Shown here in pieces: positions 1-8,794 of a stretch of 57,993 bases of DNA. The position numbers were made by a program, and so were the translations under genes. Source of the stretch: Saprospiraceae bacterium (GTDB lineage Bacteria; Bacteroidota; Bacteroidia; Chitinophagales; Saprospiraceae); contig JALVEE010000324.1 of assembly GCA_027008645.1 (NCBI GenBank), positions 1-57,993 of the forward strand, read 5' to 3'. Positions within the stretch are counted from its first letter, which is position 1, and the number at the start of each line of letters is the position of its first letter. The notes beneath the pieces are model-generated. The model saw nothing but the letters and a program-made list of their open reading frames with translations. It ran no database searches and had not been told where the DNA came from.

Positions 1-1119
1 CATGCCGGTATATTTTTGTTTCATAGCAAAAATATTCGATTGGAAAGTATCAATGTTTATCATACTTCCGGATTGGGAGTGCTCTCTCAGTATTGTGATA
101 ATATAGCCTTGAAAAAGGTAAATATAATACCGAATCCGAAAAAGGGCAGGTATTTGAGCAGTCATGACGATGGGTTGCACTTTATGGGCTGTAGAGGGAA
201 AATAAAGATCGATAGTTGTAGAGCAATGGGGTTGATGGATGATGCAGTTAATATTCACGGTACTTGTGTTCCTGTGTTAAGTAAACTTGACAATCGTACA
301 TTGCAATGCAAATTTGCACATCATATGAGCAATGGGCTACTTTGGGCAGAAAAGGGGGATACTATTGGTTTTATCAATAAAAAAAATATGATAACAACAA
401 CCTATGGAGTGGTAGAAGATTTTGTTCAGGAAGGAGTGCTGAAATTCAAATTGCGTTTTGATGACTTACTCCCACAAGTTAATATAAAAGAATATTCGCT
501 GGAAAATTTAAGCAAAACGCCGGAAGTCGAGATTACAAATTCCTTTGCCGGCAGCAATAGGGCGAGAGGCTACTTGATTACTACGCCTAAAAAAGTACTT
601 ATAGAAAATAATGTTTTTGAAACCAGCGGCTCTGCGATTCTCATTGCAGGAGATGCCAATTATTGGTATGAAAGCGGTGCAGTTAAGGATGTGACTATTC
701 GCAATAACGAGTTCCGGTATCCATGCAATTCATCACCCTATCAATTTTGTAATGCAATCATCAGTATTTATCCGGAGATCCCGGAAATAGACCTCAATCA
801 TCCGTATCATCGAAATATAAAAATAGAAAATAATCGCTTTAACCCCTTTGATTATCCCATTCTTTATGCCAAATCTGTAGAGGGGTTGATTTTTGCAAAT
901 AACAAAATTACCCGAAGCTATGATTACAAACCCTGGCGTACAAATAAAATTAGTTTTTCATTAGATGCTTGTAGGCATGTGGCATTGACAGGCAATGCTT
1001 TTGCCGTAGATGTATTGGGAAAAAACATTGAAATCAAAGCGATGTCCCGGACAGAATTAAAAAAAATTGACAAAAACTTAACCATTGAAAAAAGTAAAGA
1101 TGAAATCCTGACAAATTAA
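1..1119 (+). CDS. GH110-like exo-alpha-1,3-galactosidase, right-handed beta-helix (5' end outside window)
   Basis: The reading frame is open from base 1, so the N-terminus and any signal peptide lie upstream of the window; a TTG at 16 is only an internal Leu. The visible 372 codons have the short repeating strands of a parallel beta-helix. They contain the paired-Asp motifs SSHDDGLHF and GLMDDAVNIHG (the second Asp pair is encoded at 238-243), followed later by repeated IENNxF/IRNNEF rungs. This resembles GH110, inverting exo-alpha-1,3-galactosidases that use clustered Asp residues to remove terminal alpha-galactose from blood-group B-type or carrageenan-like chains. The gene ends 11 bases before a sulfatase and is probably co-transcribed with it. 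GH110 is inferred from motif layout; another beta-helix glycosidase family (for example GH28- or GH120-like) is possible but less likely given the DDAVNIHG core. Confidence 0.72.
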   Translation, partial: HAGIFLFHSKNIRLESINVYHTSGLGVLSQYCDNIALKKVNIIPNPKKGRYLSSHDDGLHFMGCRGKIKIDSCRAMGLMDDAVNIHGTCVPVLSKLDNRTLQCKFAHHMSNGLLWAEKGDTIGFINKKNMITTTYGVVEDFVQEGVLKFKLRFDDLLPQVNIKEYSLENLSKTPEVEITNSFAGSNRARGYLITTPKKVLIENNVFETSGSAILIAGDANYWYESGAVKDVTIRNNEFRYPCNSSPYQFCNAIISIYPEIPEIDLNHPYHRNIKIENNRFNPFDYPILYAKSVEGLIFANNKITRSYDYKPWRTNKISFSLDACRHVALTGNAFAVDVLGKNIEIKAMSRTELKKIDKNLTIEKSKDEILTN

Positions 1120-1130
1120 ATATTGAACTT

Positions 1131-2558
1131 ATGACAAAACAGATTTACATATCAATTCTATTTCTCCTGATAGTTGCTTGTACTCAACAGCCAAAAAAGG
1201 AACAAAAAAATCAAAAGCCCAATATCGTTATAGTTTTTACCGATGATCAAGGGTATCAAGACCTGGGATGTTTTGGATCACCCGATATCAAGACACCCAA
1301 TTTAGATAAAATGGCAAAAGAGGGACTTGTACTTACTGATTTTTATGCGGCTCAAGCTGTTTGTTCCGCATCCCGCGCCGGATTGTTGACAGGTTGTTAT
1401 CCCAATAGGGTAGGGGTTCACAATGCATTGATGCCCGATGCTAAAGTGGGTTTAAGTCCTGAGGAAACAACCCTTGCGGAAATGCTTAAAGCGAATGGAT
1501 ATAAAACGGCCATTTTTGGAAAATGGCACCTGGGTGACAATCCTAAGTTTATGCCCAACAATCAAGGGTTTGACGAATATTTCGGTATCCCATATTCCGG
1601 CGATATGTGGCCATATCACCCACAGCAAGGCACGGTTTTTCATTTCGGACCTTTAGAATTATACGAAAATGAGAAAGTCATAGATACACTTACCGATCAG
1701 TCTATGCTGACCACTCAAATAACCGAAAGAAGTATTGATTTTATCAAAAAGAACAAAAACAATCCGTTTTTTTTGTACGTAGCGCATCCGCAACCACATG
1801 TTCCTTTGTATGTTTCAGATAAGTTTAAAGGGAAATCAGAAAGAGGTCTGTACGGTGATGTAATTATGGAGATTGACTGGTCAGTAGGACAAATTATAAA
1901 AACATTAAAAGAGCTTGGTATAGAAAAAAACACTTTGGTTATTTTTACCTCTGACAATGGACCTTGGCTTTCATATGGAGATCATGCGGGGAGCGCATAT
2001 CCCCTCAGAGAAGGAAAAGGAACGACATGGGAAGGTGGACAAAGAGAGCCCACAGTAGTTTATTTTCCGGGTAAAATAAATAAAGGCAGTGTAATCAGTA
2101 CAGCCATGATGAATATAGATATTTTGCCGACTATTGCAGAAATCACAAATTCAAAATTGCCACCAAAAAAAATAGACGGGAAAAGTCTCTGGAAAATTTG
2201 GAAAGGAGAAACCTTGGAAAGCCCTCATGAAGCCTATTTTTATTACTATCGTGTAAACGAACTACAGGCTGTGCGTTATAAGAAATGGAAATTGTATTTT
2301 CCACATACTTATAGGACATTAAACGGAAGACCCGGAGGCAAAAACGGATTCCCAGCGCCTTACGACTATGTAAAAATCAATAAGATTGAACTATACGATT
2401 TGTCCAATGATATAGGAGAGATAAAAAATGTAGCGGACAAATACCCTAAAGTTGTAGATAAGATCAAACAATTGGCAGATGAGATGAGAGAGAAATTAGG
2501 GGACAGTCTTTATGGAATTAAAGGGACAGAAAACCGGCAGGTAGGCAGGATTGATTAA
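1131..2558 (+). CDS. S1-family sulfatase, lipoprotein
   Basis: This is a 475-residue arylsulfatase-type enzyme that would hydrolyse sulfate esters on a carbohydrate. The N-terminus is a lipoprotein signal with Cys17 as the lipidated residue (ending LLIVAC), so the enzyme is probably anchored in the periplasm or at the outer membrane. The metal-binding FTDDQGYQDLGCFG segment is followed by the formylglycine core Cys78-Ser-Ala-Ser-Arg82 and LLTG. Later come GKWHLG, HPQPHVP and TSDNGPW, all usual S1 active-site blocks. The core has Ala where Pro is commoner, which sulfatase-maturing enzymes are known to accept (C-x-P/A-x-R). The length is normal for the family. It sits between the GH110-like gene (11 bases) and the GH38-like gene (54 bases) on the same strand. 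Substrate position (4-O, 6-O and so on) cannot be read from the sequence. Confidence 0.93.
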   Translation: MTKQIYISILFLLIVACTQQPKKEQKNQKPNIVIVFTDDQGYQDLGCFGSPDIKTPNLDKMAKEGLVLTDFYAAQAVCSASRAGLLTGCYPNRVGVHNALMPDAKVGLSPEETTLAEMLKANGYKTAIFGKWHLGDNPKFMPNNQGFDEYFGIPYSGDMWPYHPQQGTVFHFGPLELYENEKVIDTLTDQSMLTTQITERSIDFIKKNKNNPFFLYVAHPQPHVPLYVSDKFKGKSERGLYGDVIMEIDWSVGQIIKTLKELGIEKNTLVIFTSDNGPWLSYGDHAGSAYPLREGKGTTWEGGQREPTVVYFPGKINKGSVISTAMMNIDILPTIAEITNSKLPPKKIDGKSLWKIWKGETLESPHEAYFYYYRVNELQAVRYKKWKLYFPHTYRTLNGRPGGKNGFPAPYDYVKINKIELYDLSNDIGEIKNVADKYPKVVDKIKQLADEMREKLGDSLYGIKGTENRQVGRID

Positions 2559-2612
2559 TAAAAAATTGATCTGCTTAATAGCAGACATTACTTTTTATCA
2601 ACAAGATTAAAT

Positions 2613-5600
2613 ATGAAAAAATCGATTATCTTATTTTTAACACTAATGTATATCTCTCAAATCAATGCTCAAGATAGTTATTTAGTAGGCTTTCAAAAAG
2701 AAGTGTCGGGGGATAATTTTACTTATCATTCACCTTTTTCAAACTCAGCTCCATGCCTTTTGTCAAGAGCAAACAGGCATTTTGCTCCTATAGTTTGGGA
2801 AACCCAAGTTATACCGGTGGATTACCACAAAAAAGATATTTCTCTTGTTTGGCTATACGGAATAGATGTTACACCGACACCCCAAACGTTTGACATATAC
2901 GTCAATGATTTGAAGATAGGTAGTTTTCAAAATCCCGTGACAAGTGATGTTGAACCCCTGACGATGAAAGGGAATTATGGTGCTAAATTAACTTTTTATA
3001 CCACTACGATTGACCGGTATAAAGACCGTATGGGCTTTGCTGTATTGACCATACCTGCAAAAAACATCAAGCCGGGAAAATCAATACAAATAAAAGTTGA
3101 TGCGGTCAACAATGATAGCCCCATTTGGTATATGACATTTAAAGTTCCACTAAAGGAAAAAATTGAAGTGAATCAACTTAATGTTGTTTCCAAGAGCAAT
3201 GATAAATTGTTTCACACGGTTAGATTTGAAATAATTCACTTGGGAAAGCCCGCCACTTCTTTGATAAGCCTTGCCGGACAGCAAAAGGAAATAAAGCTGA
3301 TACCCGGACAAAATATAGTGGATTTTACGTTAAGAGCAGTAACAAAACCAACGGAATATACGGCTGAAGTCAAAAAAGGAGACCAGCCGGTATCATACCA
3401 TAAATTTTGGATAAAACCGGTAAAAAAGTGGACGGTTCATATGGTTCAGCATACTCACACTGATATTGGATATACCCGTTCCCAAGCTGAAATTTTGCCT
3501 GAACATTTACGCTTTATCGATTATGCCCTTGATTATTGTGACCAAACTGATGATTATCCCGATGATGCCAAATTCCGTTGGACATGTGAAGCCGCCTGGA
3601 CAGTAAGAGAATACTTAAAGGGAAGACCAAAATCACAAATCAATCGATTGTTGAAACGCATTAAAGAAGGTAGAATTGAAGTGACAGGTATGTTATTTAA
3701 CTATTCAGAGATATTGGATGAAACATCATTGGCAATGCAATCACAAGCTATCAGTTCATTTAAAAAGCATGGTATTGAGGTACAAACCGCAATGCAAGAT
3801 GATGTTAACGGTATCGGTTGGTGCATGCCTGATTTTTTTCATGATACGGGAGTGAAATATCTGACCATGGGACAGCACGGGCACAGAGCACAAATCCCAT
3901 TTGATATGCCTACTTCTTTTTGGTGGGAATCTCCCTCCGGAAAGCGATTGTTAGCTTATAGAACAGAACACTATATGCATGGAAATACTCTAAGACTTAC
4001 AACGGGAAATATAGATGAATTCCGTACTAATCTATCCGACTATTTGAAGGGCTTGGAAGAAAAAAAATATCCCTTTGATCATATTTCATTTCAGTTTTCA
4101 GGATATATTACAGACAATTCTCCTCCCTCTACTATTGCCTGCGATATCGTAAAAGAATGGAATGAAAAATACGAATGGCCAAAACTCAGACTTTCACTTG
4201 ACAGTGATTTTATGAGTTATATGGAGGAAAATGAAGCATCAAACTTACCTGTCAAAAGAGTAGCTTGGCCTGATTGGTGGACAGATGGCTTTGGTTCGGC
4301 GATGAATGAGACAAAAGCCTCAAGAGCTGTACATGCCGAGATGATTAACAATATGGGTTTATTCTCAATGGCGCGGATGTTGGGAGCAAAGATTCCTGCT
4401 CAAATCAATAAAGATATTTATGATTGTTATGATAATCTTTTGTTTTATGGTGAACATACTTTTGGAGCAGACGAAAGCATTACGAATCCTTTGTCCGAAA
4501 ATGTTATTAAGCAGTGGGGACAAAAATCGTCTTATGTTTGGTCTGCTGTAAAGCAATCGAGTATTTTAAAGGAAAAAGCACTGGGTTATTTGCAACCGTT
4601 TATTAAGAAATCAAGTGTGCCTACGATAGTCGTTTTTAATACACTTAACTGGCAACGCTCCGGCTTGGTTGAGGTATATATAGATCATCAAATTCTCCCA
4701 TTGGATAAGGAGTTTGAAATAATTGATGAAAAAGGAAATGTCATTGATGCACAATTAAAAACAAGTAGAAATGATGGAAGTTATTGGATGTTATGGGTCG
4801 AAGATATACCGGCCATGGGCTATACCACACTTCGCATCGTAGTTGATAATTCAACGACAAGATCCATTACAACAGTACATTCTCTTCCCCAACTGGAAAA
4901 TGAATATTACAGCATAAACATAGATCGGCAAAAAGGTGCAATCAGTAGTATTTATGATAAGACTCTTCATCGAGAATTGGTGGACCAAAAAAGCAGTATT
5001 CAGCTCGGTGCTCTAATCTATGAAGAAGTTGATAACCGTCACGATTTGGAGCGTTTGACAAATGCAAATAGAGACACTGTATATGTACCCCTAAAAAAAC
5101 ATCTGCACTATATGAAAGATATACATATTTCCGGTGTGACGGAAGGGGAAATTTGGAATAGTGTTAAAATCAATGGAATGCTGGATAAATGTTCGGATCA
5201 AAGGGGGATTGAAATCGAAGTCAGGCTCTATAATAATGAGAAAAAAATAGAGCTTCTTTACCGTTTGTATAAATTGAAAGTCAATACTGCTGAAGGACTG
5301 TATGTGGCTTTTCCTTTCAATCCGGAATTTGGTCATCTGCTATATGAAGCACAAGGAGGAATAGTAAGACCCGGGTATAATCAGTTGGAAGGTACAGCCA
5401 CAGATTGGAACACTATACAAAGTTTTGCTGCTGTAAAAAACCAAAACGAGCAAATTGTATTCTGTAGCAAGAGTACTCCTTTGGTTCAATTTGGGGACAT
5501 CAATACAGGACATTTTTACTATAAGTACAAACCAAGACATCCACACATCTATTCGTGGGTATTGAATAATTATTGGGTAACCAATTTTAGAGCAAGCCAA

Positions 5601-6002
5601 GAAGGAGAGATGAGGTGGAACTATGTCATCACTTCAAGTAAAAATAATACGAATACATTTGCAACGCGTTTCGGTTGGCAAGACAGGATACCGCTTTCTG
5701 CCCGTGTTATTCCTAAAGGGAAACACAAAAAAGACTTTTATTCAAAATCGATTTTGAGTCTTGATATTCCAAATGTATTATTAGTTGCTGCCAAACTGTC
5801 ATTGGATGGAAATGCAGTTGTGTTACACCTGCGCGAAACCGGAGGGAAGAAAGCTATATTAGATATTGACCATTTGATTAAAGAGACAGGTGCTGTACAT
5901 ATCAGTGAAGTAAATGTTCTCGAAGAAGAGTTGAAAAGCATGAATAATAAAATACAGATAAAACCTATGGAGACAAAATTTATTCGCTTGATGTTTGAGT
6001 AA
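2613..6002 (+). CDS. GH38-like alpha-mannosidase, secreted, divergent
   Basis: The 1129-residue protein has a cleavable signal peptide (about residues 1-19, ending INAQ). An N-terminal beta-rich region of about 250 residues precedes a GH38-type catalytic domain that begins with HTHTDIGYT (residues 280-288); His282 and Asp284 match the zinc-binding H-x-D-x-G of GH38. A second block, MQDDVNGIGW (Asp396/Asp397), sits where GH38 enzymes carry the catalytic nucleophile, but it lacks the usual DPFGH context. A helical linker and a long C-terminal beta-sandwich follow, as in GH38. The likely role is removal of alpha-linked mannose, or a related sugar, from a glycan in the periplasm. It is the third gene of a plus-strand run after the GH110-like and sulfatase genes. 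The divergent active-site block makes substrate assignment uncertain. Confidence 0.8.
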   Translation: MKKSIILFLTLMYISQINAQDSYLVGFQKEVSGDNFTYHSPFSNSAPCLLSRANRHFAPIVWETQVIPVDYHKKDISLVWLYGIDVTPTPQTFDIYVNDLKIGSFQNPVTSDVEPLTMKGNYGAKLTFYTTTIDRYKDRMGFAVLTIPAKNIKPGKSIQIKVDAVNNDSPIWYMTFKVPLKEKIEVNQLNVVSKSNDKLFHTVRFEIIHLGKPATSLISLAGQQKEIKLIPGQNIVDFTLRAVTKPTEYTAEVKKGDQPVSYHKFWIKPVKKWTVHMVQHTHTDIGYTRSQAEILPEHLRFIDYALDYCDQTDDYPDDAKFRWTCEAAWTVREYLKGRPKSQINRLLKRIKEGRIEVTGMLFNYSEILDETSLAMQSQAISSFKKHGIEVQTAMQDDVNGIGWCMPDFFHDTGVKYLTMGQHGHRAQIPFDMPTSFWWESPSGKRLLAYRTEHYMHGNTLRLTTGNIDEFRTNLSDYLKGLEEKKYPFDHISFQFSGYITDNSPPSTIACDIVKEWNEKYEWPKLRLSLDSDFMSYMEENEASNLPVKRVAWPDWWTDGFGSAMNETKASRAVHAEMINNMGLFSMARMLGAKIPAQINKDIYDCYDNLLFYGEHTFGADESITNPLSENVIKQWGQKSSYVWSAVKQSSILKEKALGYLQPFIKKSSVPTIVVFNTLNWQRSGLVEVYIDHQILPLDKEFEIIDEKGNVIDAQLKTSRNDGSYWMLWVEDIPAMGYTTLRIVVDNSTTRSITTVHSLPQLENEYYSINIDRQKGAISSIYDKTLHRELVDQKSSIQLGALIYEEVDNRHDLERLTNANRDTVYVPLKKHLHYMKDIHISGVTEGEIWNSVKINGMLDKCSDQRGIEIEVRLYNNEKKIELLYRLYKLKVNTAEGLYVAFPFNPEFGHLLYEAQGGIVRPGYNQLEGTATDWNTIQSFAAVKNQNEQIVFCSKSTPLVQFGDINTGHFYYKYKPRHPHIYSWVLNNYWVTNFRASQEGEMRWNYVITSSKNNTNTFATRFGWQDRIPLSARVIPKGKHKKDFYSKSILSLDIPNVLLVAAKLSLDGNAVVLHLRETGGKKAILDIDHLIKETGAVHISEVNVLEEELKSMNNKIQIKPMETKFIRLMFE

Positions 6003-6030
6003 TTAACGGCATGGTGGGTATATTCTTTTA

Positions 6031-6246
6031 TCATTTTATCGCATTTAATGTTATTTTCCTATTTGGATAGACCACCCCACTTATGAAATTAATCCTTTAT
6101 ATTTCTATATACTAACACCAATGTGCCCTTAGGTACAAAATATGGGTAAAAAAAGCTATTAACCAACTAAAATGCGTGCCGTAGGTACGCTGTATTAAAC
6201 ACATCAACAAAACTTCTTGTAAAAAAACGAAAAAATGAAATGCACC
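6031..6246. repeat. Dispersed non-coding repeat, copy 1 (two small hairpins)
   Basis: Bases from about 6041 to 6157 match 57876-57993 closely, with scattered substitutions and a one-base length difference. The shared part contains hairpin TGTGCC/GGTACA at 6122-6137, followed by AAATATGGGTAAAAA. Copy 1 continues into a second hairpin, GCGTGCC-GTA-GGTACGC (6174-6190). The right boundary is suggested by AAAAAATGAAATGCAC (6230-6245), the exact reverse complement of the 16 bases at 57859-57874 just left of copy 2. The arrangement resembles a REP/MITE-like element with inverted ends. No transposase was found in the window. Confidence 0.7.
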
Positions 6247-6252
6247 AATTGT

Positions 6253-6284
6253 CTTGCAAAATCTTCAATTAATTGCTAACTTCG
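6253..6284 (+). promoter_or_regulatory. Candidate Bacteroidota promoter for the second CAZyme operon
   Basis: CTTG (6253-6256), a 20-base spacer and TAACTTCG (6277-6284) match the TTTG / TAnnTTTG consensus with one mismatch in each box. It would give a leader of about 95 bases ahead of the gene at 6389 and start the 6389-15872 run. Confidence 0.4.
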
Positions 6285-6388
6285 TGCTTGGGTGGATAGG
6301 ATTACTCTTTTGCAATGGTCTTGCTACAATTAAAAAAGAGAATTAAGCATTAGTCACTCTTAAGATCATTCTACTAATTATTCTGTAT

Positions 6389-8794
6389 ATGAAATCTTTA
6401 AATATATTGTTTCTCTTGTTGTTTGCCACATATATAGTGGCACAGCGCGATAATGACAACTTACAATTGTACGATCGGTTTGAAGCAATAAAGCAAGACA
6501 ATATCTTTAAAACAGCAGGCTATTACAACTGGGGAACCTCGATTATTAAAGGAAAAGACGGTAAATACCATATGTTTTATTCTCGTTGGGAAAAAAAATA
6601 CGGTTTTAGTGGATGGTTGCTCTTCTCTGAAATAGCCCATGCTACTGCTAAGTCGCCTATAGGTCCATGGAAATATAGGGAAACTGTTTTAAAAGGTAGA
6701 GGATTCGGGTATTGGGATGCCATTACTGCGCATAATCCAAAAATAAAATATTTTAATGGAAAATACTATCTCTATTATATCTCAACAAATTCTGGAAATC
6801 AGCCTCTTTCAGAAAAAGAAATGATTACAACTGCGGCAACAGGTTATGGGGATAAATATTGGATGCCCTTAAGGAATCGACAAAGAACGGGAGTTGCTGT
6901 GTCCAATTCGCTCAATGGCGTATGGAAAAGGCAAGATAAAGCACTCCTTGAACCTGCTTTCCCTATAAATTCACTAACAGTAAATCCTGCCATAACTCAA
7001 GGAAAAGATGGAAAATTCTATCTTATCGTAAAGGGGGATAAGAGTAGCGATAGCCATTTTATAAGGAATCAGGTAGTTGCAGTTTCCGATTTTCCTGATA
7101 AAGATTTTATTATTCAAAAAAAACCTGTGATAGATTATTTAGACACCGAAGACATGTCTATTTGGTTTGATAAAAAAAGAGAAAGATTTTATGGTGTCTT
7201 TCATACCAATAAAGGAAGTGGTTTTATTGGAATGGTAACTTCCCCCGATGGCATTAATTGGAAAAAATCTAATGATTTCGTATTGATGCCCAAAAGATTT
7301 TTATTGGATAATGGGAGTGTTTTTAAACCTGATCGACTCGAACGTCCCTTTATCCTTTATGAAGATGGTAGAGCTAAAGTTTTGAGTGTCTCGATAAAGA
7401 ATGGTGATGAATCTTATCCGGTTTTTATTCCGATTAAGGAAAATAAATATCCAATTCCTAATAAAAGACAATTGGCATGGCAGCAAGCGGAATTGGGTGT
7501 AGTGTTTCATTACGATTTGCATGTTTTTGACGGTAAAAAATACAAGCAAGGAGATAATAGAATTCATCCTGTTGAAAATTATCAGATATTTAATCTAAAA
7601 GAATTGGATACAGACCAATGGATTAAGGCTGCCAAAGATGCAGGAGCAAAATTTGCTATTTTGACGGCAACCCACGAAACTGGTTTTGCACTATTTCAAT
7701 CGGATGTTAACCCATATTGTATGAAAGCTCTAAAATACAAAAACGGTAAAGGAGATATAGTGCGAGATTTTGTAAATTCATGTAGAAAATATGGAGTCAA
7801 ACCTGGAATTTACCTCGGAATCCGTTGGAATTCTTTTTTAGGAGTCCATGATTTTAGGATAAACGGAGATGGTGAATTTAGAGAAAATCGTCAGAAATGG
7901 TATAATAATATGGTAGAAGGAATGGTGAAGGAGATTTGTACCAACTACGGAGAGATATTTGAAATATGGTTTGATGGGGGTGCCGACCACCCGGACAATG
8001 GTGCGCCGGATGTGTTACCAATTGTTCATCAATACCAACCCAATTGTTTGTTTTATCACAACGGTCAATTGGCCGAGGTTAGATGGGGCGGATCTGAATC
8101 CGGTACTGTTGCGTATCCTTGTTGGTCAACATTTCCTTATATTGCAACAAGTGCAGGAGAAACAATACGAAAAAAAATATCTGCTAATAATTATAAACTC
8201 CTAAAAGAAGGAGATCCAAATGGAAAATACTGGATGCCGGCTATGGCTGATGCCCCTCTAAGAGGCTATCTTGGTGGACATGAGTGGTTTTGGGAACCAG
8301 GAGATGAAAAACATATTTTTCCACTGAAAAATCTGATGGAAATGTATTATAAATCTGTTGGAAGAAACGCTACACTTATCATCGGTCTCACTCCTGATCC
8401 TAAGGGACTACTACCTGAGCAGGATGTGAAAAGGATAGAAGAATGGGGAGATGAAATCAACAGAAGGTTTTCTGTGCCAATTGCATCAACCTCTGGAAAA
8501 GGGGATAAAATAGTATTAAAACTAAAAGAACCAAAAATTGTAAATCACATAATTATTCAGGAAGATATCCAATATGGTGAGCGCATACGTAATTATCAAA
8601 TTGAAGGTCTTGAAAATGGAGAGTGGAAATTGATCGCTAAAGGAAACTGTGTTGGGAACAAAAGAATTCTACAATTTAAGGATATGAACTTAAAACAAAT
8701 ACGCATAATAAGTAGTGCATTATATGGAAAACCTATGATTAAAAATTTGAGTGTTTTTCATGTAAAAAATCAGATAAAAATTTTAAACAAATGA
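6389..8794 (+). CDS. GH43-like beta-propeller fused to GH29 alpha-L-fucosidase
   Basis: The 801-residue exported protein has a signal peptide ending about residue 19 (IVAQ). Residues about 25-350 look like a five-bladed GH43/GH117-type propeller: repeated GKDGKYHMFY, FNGKYYLYYIS and GKDGKFYLIV strands, then LERPFILYEDG. Residues about 360-690 are a GH29 alpha-L-fucosidase-type barrel starting WQQAELGVVFHYD. The segment EIWFDGG carries the expected nucleophile at Asp529. The last 100 residues form a beta-sandwich resembling an F5/8-type C (CBM32-like) domain. The protein would combine fucose removal with a second activity or a binding propeller on one polypeptide. The stop overlaps the next sulfatase start by 4 bases (ATGA), showing translational coupling. 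The propeller's catalytic acids were not assigned, so it may be enzymatic or only sugar-binding. Confidence 0.82.
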   Translation: MKSLNILFLLLFATYIVAQRDNDNLQLYDRFEAIKQDNIFKTAGYYNWGTSIIKGKDGKYHMFYSRWEKKYGFSGWLLFSEIAHATAKSPIGPWKYRETVLKGRGFGYWDAITAHNPKIKYFNGKYYLYYISTNSGNQPLSEKEMITTAATGYGDKYWMPLRNRQRTGVAVSNSLNGVWKRQDKALLEPAFPINSLTVNPAITQGKDGKFYLIVKGDKSSDSHFIRNQVVAVSDFPDKDFIIQKKPVIDYLDTEDMSIWFDKKRERFYGVFHTNKGSGFIGMVTSPDGINWKKSNDFVLMPKRFLLDNGSVFKPDRLERPFILYEDGRAKVLSVSIKNGDESYPVFIPIKENKYPIPNKRQLAWQQAELGVVFHYDLHVFDGKKYKQGDNRIHPVENYQIFNLKELDTDQWIKAAKDAGAKFAILTATHETGFALFQSDVNPYCMKALKYKNGKGDIVRDFVNSCRKYGVKPGIYLGIRWNSFLGVHDFRINGDGEFRENRQKWYNNMVEGMVKEICTNYGEIFEIWFDGGADHPDNGAPDVLPIVHQYQPNCLFYHNGQLAEVRWGGSESGTVAYPCWSTFPYIATSAGETIRKKISANNYKLLKEGDPNGKYWMPAMADAPLRGYLGGHEWFWEPGDEKHIFPLKNLMEMYYKSVGRNATLIIGLTPDPKGLLPEQDVKRIEEWGDEINRRFSVPIASTSGKGDKIVLKLKEPKIVNHIIIQEDIQYGERIRNYQIEGLENGEWKLIAKGNCVGNKRILQFKDMNLKQIRIISSALYGKPMIKNLSVFHVKNQIKILNK

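Larger units (their letters stand above)
6003..6388. other. 386-base intergenic region with dispersed repeat and candidate promoter
   Basis: No gene is seen. The first part holds one copy of a repeat also found at the right window end. The part after about 6246 holds a candidate promoter and a leader of about 100 bases for the next operon. A short inverted pair, CTCTTTT near 6304 with AAAAGAG near 6340, lies in that leader and may be a weak hairpin. Confidence 0.6.
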
